From Cryomorphaceae bacterium (lineage in GTDB: Bacteria; Bacteroidota; Bacteroidia; Flavobacteriales; ECT2AJA-044): a stretch of 64,000 bases of DNA. Made by a program: the position numbers and the translations under genes. Under the pieces are notes generated by a model. The model ran no database searches, was not told the origin of the DNA, and saw only the letters and a list, made by a program, of their open reading frames with translations. This document shows, one piece after another, positions 1 through 8,800 of this stretch. The stretch spans positions 992,001-1,056,000 of the forward strand of contig CP059070.1 in NCBI GenBank assembly GCA_017798125.1, written 5' to 3'. Numbering within the stretch: position 1 is the stretch's first letter; each line of letters begins with the position of its first letter.

Positions 1-1
1 G

Positions 2-784
2 CAAGCGGGGGGTGACAACGCCCTTTCAGGAAACGCTCTGTTCAGCGCCTTTGCCAATCGCTCTGTAGGACGTTGGCACTGGGATAACAGTCTGGATGTA
101 GCCTATGGTGTGAACATTGTGGACGGCGATTTCACCAAAACCGATGACCGTTTGGAATTAAACTCCAAACTCGGTCACGATTTAGCGAACCCGAACTGGC
201 GCGCTACGGGATCTTTCACCTTCAGAACGCAGTTCTATGAAGGGGTTGATGAAGACGATGTTCGCATTTCAGATTGGATGGCTCCGGGATACATCTTCGT
301 CGGTATTGGTGCGGACTATGTACCTGCAGAAAATCTGTCCATCTACATTTCGCCCTTGACATCCAAAATGACTTTTGTCTTGGACCAAGACTTGGCCAAT
401 GATGGAGCCTTCGGTGTGGACGCTGCGGAGCGCGATACGGCAGGGAACATCATTACTGAAGGTCAGCAAGTTCGTGTTGAGGCTGGAGCTTTCGTGAAGA
501 TTGTATACACGAAGACCAACTTGATAGAGAATGTAGACTTCAGCAACAAGCTGGATCTCTACGCCAACTATTTGGAGAACTTCGGAAACATCGACATCAA
601 CTGGGAGATGCTTTTCACGGCTAAAGTGAACAGTTGGCTGAGTGCAAGCCTTAGTCTTACTATGATCTACGACGATGATATTATGATTGACCGTCGTGAC
701 AGCGAAGGAAATGTCATCGGAGCCGGTCCAGCCGCACAGTTCAAAGAAGTATTTGGTGCGGGCTTGACGTTTAAGCTCCCATAA
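2..784 (+). CDS. DUF3078 domain protein, C-terminal part
   Basis: The gene enters from the left edge already open in the frame beginning at base 2, so the N-terminus and start are missing. About 260 residues are visible. The first residues (a GGDN motif followed by GRWHWDNSLDVAYG) resemble the conserved core of DUF3078, a Bacteroidota family of presumed outer-membrane beta-barrel proteins of unknown role. The rest alternates short hydrophobic and polar stretches with many aromatics and ends in TFKLP, as expected for a barrel whose last strand ends near the C-terminus. A GTG inside the frame at 110 is not a credible start because the family match lies upstream of it. The next gene begins 23 bases downstream on the same strand, so co-transcription is possible. 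Family assignment is from memory of the motif; function is unknown. Confidence 0.72.
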   Translation, partial: QAGGDNALSGNALFSAFANRSVGRWHWDNSLDVAYGVNIVDGDFTKTDDRLELNSKLGHDLANPNWRATGSFTFRTQFYEGVDEDDVRISDWMAPGYIFVGIGADYVPAENLSIYISPLTSKMTFVLDQDLANDGAFGVDAAERDTAGNIITEGQQVRVEAGAFVKIVYTKTNLIENVDFSNKLDLYANYLENFGNIDINWEMLFTAKVNSWLSASLSLTMIYDDDIMIDRRDSEGNVIGAGPAAQFKEVFGAGLTFKLP

Positions 785-807
785 GCGCGATACAAAACCA
801 CCTACAC

Positions 808-2859
808 ATGAAGATTGAGTTGCTGAAAGAGGCGTTCCGGTTGATGAGTACGGCCAAGAGCATGGCCGAGTTGTATGAGGAAAACGCAGCTTTCACTTCT
901 AAATACGTTCACGCAACTTCTCGGGGGCACGAGGCCATTCAATTGGCCTTGGGCATGCAACTCAAGCCACAGGATTGGGTAGCTCCGTACTATCGGGACG
1001 ACAGTATTCTCCTAGGGATTGGAATGACCCCTTATGACTGTATGCTCCAGCTCATGGCTAAGCGTGAAGATCCATTCTCGGGAGGGCGTACGTATTATTC
1101 CCACCCGAGTCTGAACGATCCGGACAAGCCTAAGATCCCTCACCAAAGCTCGGCAACGGGAATGCAGGCCATTCCAACCACGGGAGTCGCGATGGGGATT
1201 AAGCTCAAGGAACTCCACAAGCTCAATGAAGACTTTGGAGGAGAAGATCCGGTAGTGGTCTGCAGTATTGGAGACGCGGCCATGACAGAAGGCGAGGTCA
1301 GTGAAGCCTTGCAAATGGCAGTCCTTAAGCAACTTCCAATCCTGTATTTGGTACAAGATAACGAGTGGGATATTTCGGCAAATGCGGCCGAAACGCGTGC
1401 TCAAAATGCCGCCGAATTTGCCCGTGGATTCAATGGTCTGGAAACTCGATCCATCGAAGGCAACGATTTCAAGACCTGTTTCCAGACGCTTGAAGAAGTG
1501 ATTGGTACCATCCGAAAGGAGCGCCGCCCTTTCTTGGTACACGCCAAGGTTCCTCTGCTCGGCCACCACACCAGCGGGGTTCGAAAAGAATGGTACCGCG
1601 ATGATTTAGAAGAAGCGGCGAAGCGCGATCCATATCCACTACTTCATGCCAAGTTGCGAGCAGAAGGGGTGAAGGAAGACGAACTAGAGGCCATTGAACA
1701 GGAAGCCCGAGCAGCGGTTGAAGCGGACTATGAACGCGCGAAAGACGCCGAAGATCCAAGGCCGGAAGACCTCTTCAACTTCGATTACGCTCCAACCCCA
1801 ATCACAGAAGAAAAGGGTGAGCGTGAACCGGAGGGCAAGGAACCCACGGTCATGGTGGATTCGGCTCTGTTTGCGATTCGAGAGCTCATGGAAGCCCATC
1901 CCGAAACCATTCTCTACGGACAGGATGTCGGAGGACGACTCGGTGGAGTATTCCGCGAGGCCGCGACACTAGCTCAACAGTTTGGCGATGATCGCGTATT
2001 CAATACGCCCATCCAAGAGGCATTCATCATTGGATCAACGGTTGGAATGTCCGCGGTGGGTCTTAAGCCTATCGTCGAAGTTCAGTTCGCCGATTACATT
2101 TGGCCAGGGCTCAATCAGCTCTTCACCGAGGTGAGCCGAAGCTACTACCTGTCGAACGGAAAATGGGCCGTGAACGCCATCATCCGAGTTCCCATCGGGG
2201 CGTATGGAAGTGGTGGGCCGTACCACAGTTCAAGTGTCGAAAGCATTTTGACCAATATTCGAGGAATCAAGGTGGCTTACCCCTCTACGGGTGCTGACCT
2301 TAAGGGCCTCATGAAGGCGGCGTTCTACGACCCCAACCCGGTAGTGATGCTCGAACACAAAGGCTTATACTGGTCCAAAATAAAGGGCACGGAGGCCGCG
2401 AAGACCATCGAGCCGGATGAGGAATACGTCGTTCCTTTTGGTACGTCGCGAGTGGCCCTACGGGCCGATGATTCGCATCGTGCCGCAGGCACTAGTCTAC
2501 TGGTTGTTACTTATGGAATGGGAGTCTATTGGGCTACCCAAGCCGCCAAGGCTTACCCAGGTCAAATAGAGGTACTTGACTTGCGCTCCCTCTTGCCTTT
2601 GGACGAAGAAGGCATTTTCGTAGCCGTTCGTCGCCACAGCAAAGCGCTCGTGGTCACGGAAGAGCCGGTGGGAAATGGATTTGCACAAGGCGTTGCAGGG
2701 AAGATTCAGGAAAACTGCTTCCGCGATTTGGATGCTCCAGTGCGGGTTATTGGTTCTGAGAATATGCCGGCCATTCCGCTCAACTCTACGCTGGAGGCCA
2801 CGATGATTCCGAACGCTGAGAAGGTTCAAGCGGCTATTGCCGATTTACTGGACTATTAA
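808..2859 (+). CDS. Fused alpha/beta 2-oxoacid dehydrogenase E1 component
   Basis: Thiamine-diphosphate-dependent E1 of a branched-chain (2-oxoisovalerate) or related 2-oxoacid dehydrogenase complex, with alpha and beta subunits joined in one 683-residue cytoplasmic chain. The alpha half (about 1-330) carries the cofactor motif, GDAAMTEGE at 155-163 followed by LVQDNEWDIS near 181-190. An acidic linker precedes the beta half (about 345-683), which shows the transketolase-type pyrimidine domain (ILYGQDVGG, PIQEAFIIG) and a C-terminal domain with EEPVGNGFAQGV. Such fusions are common in Bacteroidota. The complex oxidatively decarboxylates branched-chain 2-oxoacids and passes the acyl group to a lipoyl E2, which is not in this window. 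The start is an ATG with no strong ribosome site. Exact substrate cannot be told from sequence alone. Its 3' end overlaps the convergent giant protease gene by four bases. Confidence 0.9.
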   Translation: MKIELLKEAFRLMSTAKSMAELYEENAAFTSKYVHATSRGHEAIQLALGMQLKPQDWVAPYYRDDSILLGIGMTPYDCMLQLMAKREDPFSGGRTYYSHPSLNDPDKPKIPHQSSATGMQAIPTTGVAMGIKLKELHKLNEDFGGEDPVVVCSIGDAAMTEGEVSEALQMAVLKQLPILYLVQDNEWDISANAAETRAQNAAEFARGFNGLETRSIEGNDFKTCFQTLEEVIGTIRKERRPFLVHAKVPLLGHHTSGVRKEWYRDDLEEAAKRDPYPLLHAKLRAEGVKEDELEAIEQEARAAVEADYERAKDAEDPRPEDLFNFDYAPTPITEEKGEREPEGKEPTVMVDSALFAIRELMEAHPETILYGQDVGGRLGGVFREAATLAQQFGDDRVFNTPIQEAFIIGSTVGMSAVGLKPIVEVQFADYIWPGLNQLFTEVSRSYYLSNGKWAVNAIIRVPIGAYGSGGPYHSSSVESILTNIRGIKVAYPSTGADLKGLMKAAFYDPNPVVMLEHKGLYWSKIKGTEAAKTIEPDEEYVVPFGTSRVALRADDSHRAAGTSLLVVTYGMGVYWATQAAKAYPGQIEVLDLRSLLPLDEEGIFVAVRRHSKALVVTEEPVGNGFAQGVAGKIQENCFRDLDAPVRVIGSENMPAIPLNSTLEATMIPNAEKVQAAIADLLDY

Positions 2860-5800
2860 TCCGTCTTGACCCAACGTTGACGGCGGATGGCATCTCCCAT
2901 GCGCACGTGAATCATATACGTCCCTGAGGGCCAGCTTTCGGTACTAAGGGATGTCTTTCCGAGATGGATTCCGGATTGTTGATGCACCATTCGACCTAGC
3001 ATATCAAACACCTTGATTTCGTCGAGCAGTCGACTGCTTTCGATGTTCAATTCTATCGTTCCCGGATTGGGGTACATGTTCCAAGCGATGGGGTCTTCCT
3101 CAATGCTTGACAAGCATCCGGTGAAGTCCAAGGTATCCGTCATAAAGGTACACCCGTTGGCATCCGTAATCGTACAAGCAGCGGACAAACACACGGCATC
3201 TGCGCAGGCATTCGCCAGCGTAATGGTGGGGCCGTTTGGCGTGTTGCTCGGATCATTGAAATCAGTCCAGTCGAACTGATAAGGCCCGTTTCCGCCGGTA
3301 ATGATCAGGGAAATCGTCGATAAGCAGGTATCGGTCAAATCCAGAATGACCTGAGCGGGGAATTGCTCTCCAAGAACAAAGACGCTATCCGAAGCCAGCT
3401 GGCCTTGATTATCGGTGACCGTTACCACGTACATGCCCACTAAAGAAGTGTTGATCGAGGCTTGCGTGCCACCAGTACTCCAAACATAGCTGTAGGGCGG
3501 TGTTCCACCTGAAGCGGTAACGGAAGCTGATCCAGGTGTACCGCTGCACGCTATGTCTGTGCTTCCCATCTGTAGGGAAAGTGGAGCCGGTCCGGCTCCT
3601 ATGGCGAAGGCTTGACTGAAGGTACAACCGTTCGCATCCGTAACGGTTACCGAATAGCTTCCTGGGGACAGGCTTCCAATAGACGGTCCTGTTGCACCAG
3701 TGCTCCAATCAATCTGATAAGGACTGGTGCCACCCATAGGCGACATGGTTGCTGAACCGTCATTAGCCCCTAGTTGCGATTCATCAGAGACGCTCAACGT
3801 TCCTGAGAGAGGGGTAGGGTCAATCAGTGTAAAGCTCAAGGACGTTTGTTGGCCAGAAGCATCGCTAATGCTCAAATCATATATGCCGGCTTGAAGTCCA
3901 GAGCGATCGGCAGTGGTGGCTCCATCGGACCAAGCATAGGTATAAGGTGTAGCACCGCCAGAAGTCGTTATTTGGATAGTTCCTGCAGCATCACCAGCGC
4001 AGGCATTATCTGTGGAGGTTCCGCTGGCCACCAATAAGGATGTTCCCGGAGCAACCGTTCCCGAACCGGTTTGCGAACAGCCATTTGCATCAGTGATGGT
4101 TAATCCATAGGTACCTGGAGCCAGTCCAAGCAAGGAAGGTTGACTGCTTCCGTTCGACCAGTTGTAGCTGTACGGCGGAGTGCCCCCGCTGACTGTTGTT
4201 GAAGCCGTTCCATCACTGTTCCCACTCAGAGTTTCGTCCGTTAAAACAAGGAGTAGGGTGATGGGAATAGGCTCCGTGACAACGGCGCTTGTACTGGCCT
4301 GCTGCCCCTGTCCATCACTCACCGTCACAGTATATGTGCCGGCACCAAGACCAATTCGTTGAGCCAAATTGCTTCCATCAGACCACAGATAGGTGTAGGG
4401 TGGAAGACCTCCGGAAATGCTAGTCGTTGCAGAACCGTCGGACCCTCCGGAGCAGGAGACGGATGAGGCCGAACTATTGATACTCAGTATTGGGGTACCC
4501 GGTGCAATACTTGTACTGACCGTGTTGGTGCAACCATTGGCATCGGTGACCGTCAAGCCGTATGAGCCGGGATTTAGCCCCGAGATGGAGTTGCTCATAG
4601 CTCCGTTGCTCCAACTATAGCTGTAGGGCGGAGTTCCACCACTTACGGTGGCTGAAGCAGAACCGTCAGAAGCTCCGTTAATCGTTTCATCCGTGCTGCT
4701 CAAAGCAACGCTGATCACCACGGGTTGAGTAATGACAAAGCTTGAACTTGCCTCCTGACCAATATTGTCGGTAACGGTCACGCTGTAGGACCCCGCAACC
4801 AAGCCGGTTCTATTCTGAACCAGTGGTCCATCTGCCCATAAGAAGGCGAAAGGTGCTTGGCCACCCAATACAGTGAGAGAGATGGTCCCGTTACTTCCTC
4901 CAGCACAGCTTACATCTGTTGCTAAGCCGGAAAGTCCCAAAACGGCCGACCCTGCAGCGATGGAAACACTCCCAGAAATTTGACACCCGTTTGCATCGGA
5001 TACCGTGAGCGAGTACGGCCCTGTTGCTAGACCAGAAACGGCCGTGGCCTGCAGTCCATTGGACCATAGATACGTGTAGGGTGGTGTTCCTCCTGAGACA
5101 CTGGATGAAGCCGAACCGTCCTGTGCTCCGACCACGCTTTCATCGATTGAAGTTATGGCTAGAGAAAGGGCAGTAGGCTGCGTGAGGACGACGGATTGAC
5201 TTTGAGACTGCCCACTTTGATCCATCACGGTTACCGAATATGAGCCTGCGTTAAGCCCGTTTCGATCTTCTGTTTGTACTCCATCGGACCACAAGTAGGT
5301 GTATGGGAGCTGTCCCCCTGAGACAATCAAGTCTATACTACCAGAGAGATCGCCAAAACAACTTAAGTCCGTTCCAACAGCCGATAGACTTAGCACGGAA
5401 ACGCCCGTAGATACCGTTGCGGTGCCCGAATTAGTACATCCATTGGCATCGGTAACGGTTACCGAGTATACACCCGCAGGAAGGCTACTCATGCCGTTCG
5501 TGATACTTCCTGTATTCCATTGATAGGCGTAGGGCGCAGTACCCCCGGAGGGATTGGCGCTAACCGTTCCATCAGCTGCACCAGCAATGGATTCGTTGGT
5601 TGAACTCACTGTAAGCAACAAAGCCGACGGTTCGGAAATGACTGAATTAAAGGTTGCCGATTGACCGGATTGATCTGTTGCGGTTACTCCATAGGTCCCA
5701 GCTGTAATGCCAGCCAAGTCTTCAGTGGCCATTCCATTGGACCAGGTATACTGATAGGGTTGAGAACCACCCGATACCGTTATATCGATACTTCCATCTG

Positions 5801-8800
5801 ACCCGCCGAAGCAGAGAACATCCATACTTTGGCCGCTTATCGTGAGCACTGGAATACCTGGGCCAACCGAAGCAGAAGCAGCATTAGAACAACCGTTACC
5901 ATCAGTGATGGTCAAGGTATATACTCCCGGAGTGAGGTTTGCTAATGAAGGCATTACACTTCCCGTACTCCAGGTATACGCGTATGGAGGGGTGCCTCCA
6001 CTCACCGTTGAGACTACGGTACCATTGAGAGAGCCGGAAATAGATTCATCACTGGAATTCAAAGTCAGCACTAGGGCTGTAGGCTGAGTCAAGGTGAAGG
6101 CAAGACTTGTCATTTGACCACTTTGATCGCTAACGGTCACATGGTAGGATCCGGCCCCAAGCCCCGAGCGGTTTTGTAAAACCGAACCATCATCCCAGGC
6201 ATAATTATAGGGTGCCATACCTCCAGAAGGCATTACAGAAATACTCCCATCCAAACTGCCAAAGCATGAAACGTTTGATGCGTTTCCTGATGCTGAAAGC
6301 AGAGGTACGCCGGCTAGAACAGTCACTTGAGTAGTCTGGCTGCAGCCGTTGTCATCGGTAACCGTAAGTCCATAAACTGCCGGTGTAAGCCCAGAAAGGG
6401 AAGACGCATTACCGCCTGTTGACCATAGGTAGGTATAGGGTGGAGTACCCCCTGAGACCGTCGATTGGGCAGCTCCGTCGCTGGCGCCAGAAATGCTTTC
6501 ATCTGTGGCCGAGGCCAAAAGGATGAGGGCCGAAGGTTCGCTGATCACCGCATTAAAACTGGAGCTTTGACCACCGTTGTCGGTCACGGTTAAAGAGTAC
6601 GTTCCCGCACTCAACCCAGTCAAATTTTGGGAGCTGGAACCGTTGGACCAAAGGAAGCTATAGGGGGTTGTTCCTCCAGAGACGGTCACGGCGATGGAGC
6701 CATCAGCTTCTCCCGAACAGGATACATTTGTTGAACTGCCTGTCAAGTTCAAGGGAGTTGTTCCAGCAGATATGGTTACTTGGTCTTGTACTGTGCAGTT
6801 TTGAGCGTCCGTGACCGTAACGCCATACATACCGGCTGCAAGGGAAGAAATGCTTGATATTTGTGAGCCGTTGGACCACAAATAGGTGTATGGCGGAGTT
6901 CCACCGCTTGCAGTGACTGCTGCCGTACCGTCCATGCTTCCTGCCAATGATTCATTGGTTGAAGATGCAGAGGCCAAGAGCACTGCGGGGTCCACCAAGG
7001 TAAAGGAGGCGGTGGTGGTTGTTCCTTGCTGATCAGTAGCCGTTACGCCATAGACTCCTTCCGTAAGGTTGGATTGGCTGGATGTTGCTCCCCCATTGGA
7101 CCATGTGTAGGAATAAGGAGGTACTCCTCCGGAAACAGAGATGGACGCGCTTCCCTGGGCGTCCCCATTACAAAGGTTATTCGTAGAGGTTGAAGTAGAG
7201 GTTAAAGCCGGTGGCGCCGGTTGTGTTAAGGTATACGAATCTTCAAGGGTACAGCCATTCGCATCGGTAATGGTGAGCTGGTAGGACCCGTCTGCAAGGC
7301 CTGATTCAACGGAGGGATTGGAGTTGTCTGAAGTTCCTGTAGACCAGTCGAACTGATATGGAGGAGTACCCCCAGAGGCGGTCACGGATATCTGCCCATC
7401 GGAAGCGCCAAAGTTCGATGGGTCCGATATGGTTTCTGAAGCGGACAATGCGCTGGGTTGAGCTAGGGTGTAGGTTACAGTTGTACTGAGTCCATTAGCG
7501 TCCGTGATGGTACATGAATAACTCCCAGCACTCAGGTTCGAAATGGAGGAATTATTGCTTACCGCCAAGACAGTGAATGATCCTGACATGAAGCTTGCAT
7601 GTGGGTCGCAATGATAGTTGTAGGAGCCCGGCGTGGTGAAGCCTCTTTTGTACGTCCAACTTCCCCCAGCGGCAGAACCGTTAGTGAAACTTTCTGGGTT
7701 GTTGGGAAAGGTTGCTTGTGAACCGTTGACATTATGTGTTCCGGCGGATTGGGTCCAAATAATGGTATCTCCTGAGTTGATGTTGAAGTCGCTTGGATTG
7801 TAGAAGAAATTACCTACATCCACATTGTGTGTGGTCACTGGGCCCCCGGTCACTGCTCCATTCGACCAGGTGAAAGTGTAGGGACTGACCCCTCCGGAAA
7901 CAGTGACACTCGCCGAACCGTCGTTGTCGCCAAAACAGTCGAGGTCGTCCTGCGCGGTTATGGTAGTCAGCGTAGCAGAAGAAGTTCCGGTAATGCTAAT
8001 GTTGTCAATGAAAAGATCATTTCCCCAACCCGAAAGATTGGTAAAACGAATTCGAATGCTGGGCTGATCGTCCCACGCACTTAGGTCTAGGTTTGGACAA
8101 GCCGGAGAGCCAGAGCCATCACACCAATCGCTGGCGCTCGCTGGAGTCCATTGAGAGGTTTGGTCGCTTCCCGTGGCAAAACTACCCGAACCATTGTCTT
8201 CATAGCTGGCAATACGTGTCCAAGAATTTCCGCAGTCATTGCTGATCCAGACGCTTAAACTATCGTGATATCCGCTAGAGTAACGTCTATAAGCATACTC
8301 GAAGTCGAGTTGGACATTGGAGTAGCCACTGAAATCAAAAGCTGGAGAAATCAAGTGATCTTGAACAACGGCATTGTCGGCAGCACTGTAGTTGTAGTTG
8401 TCGATTCCCGCAGCGGTTGACCCTCCATTCCCACTGACCGAAACAAACTGCCACGTAGTGGAGCCGTCGGGATTTTCAACGGTCCAGCGACCTTGAGTTG
8501 AAGAGCTTTCAAAGTCTTCGCTAAAGGGAAGGCTTAAGCCGCCAACCGTGATGTAGTTCGTCTTGATTTCGCCATCGCTGCCCAATGAATTTGAAGCGGT
8601 CAAGCTGATGGTATAGGTCCCTGAAGAAGAAAAGACGACTTGAGGATTTTGACTGTTTGCATTCGACCCTGAGAGATAGCTCCAACCTGTATTCGGTGAA
8701 ATCGACCACGTGTAGGAGGTTGGCCCCCCAGAGCTTTGACTCGTCAAGGTGACGGTATCTCCGGTACATGGAACCGTTTCGCTGGCCACAAAATTGGCAA

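Noticed and set aside
3100-7975. Repeat array as a possible CRISPR or DNA satellite
   Set aside because: Copies are diverged at DNA level, in one continuous reading frame and conserved as protein repeats without spacers.
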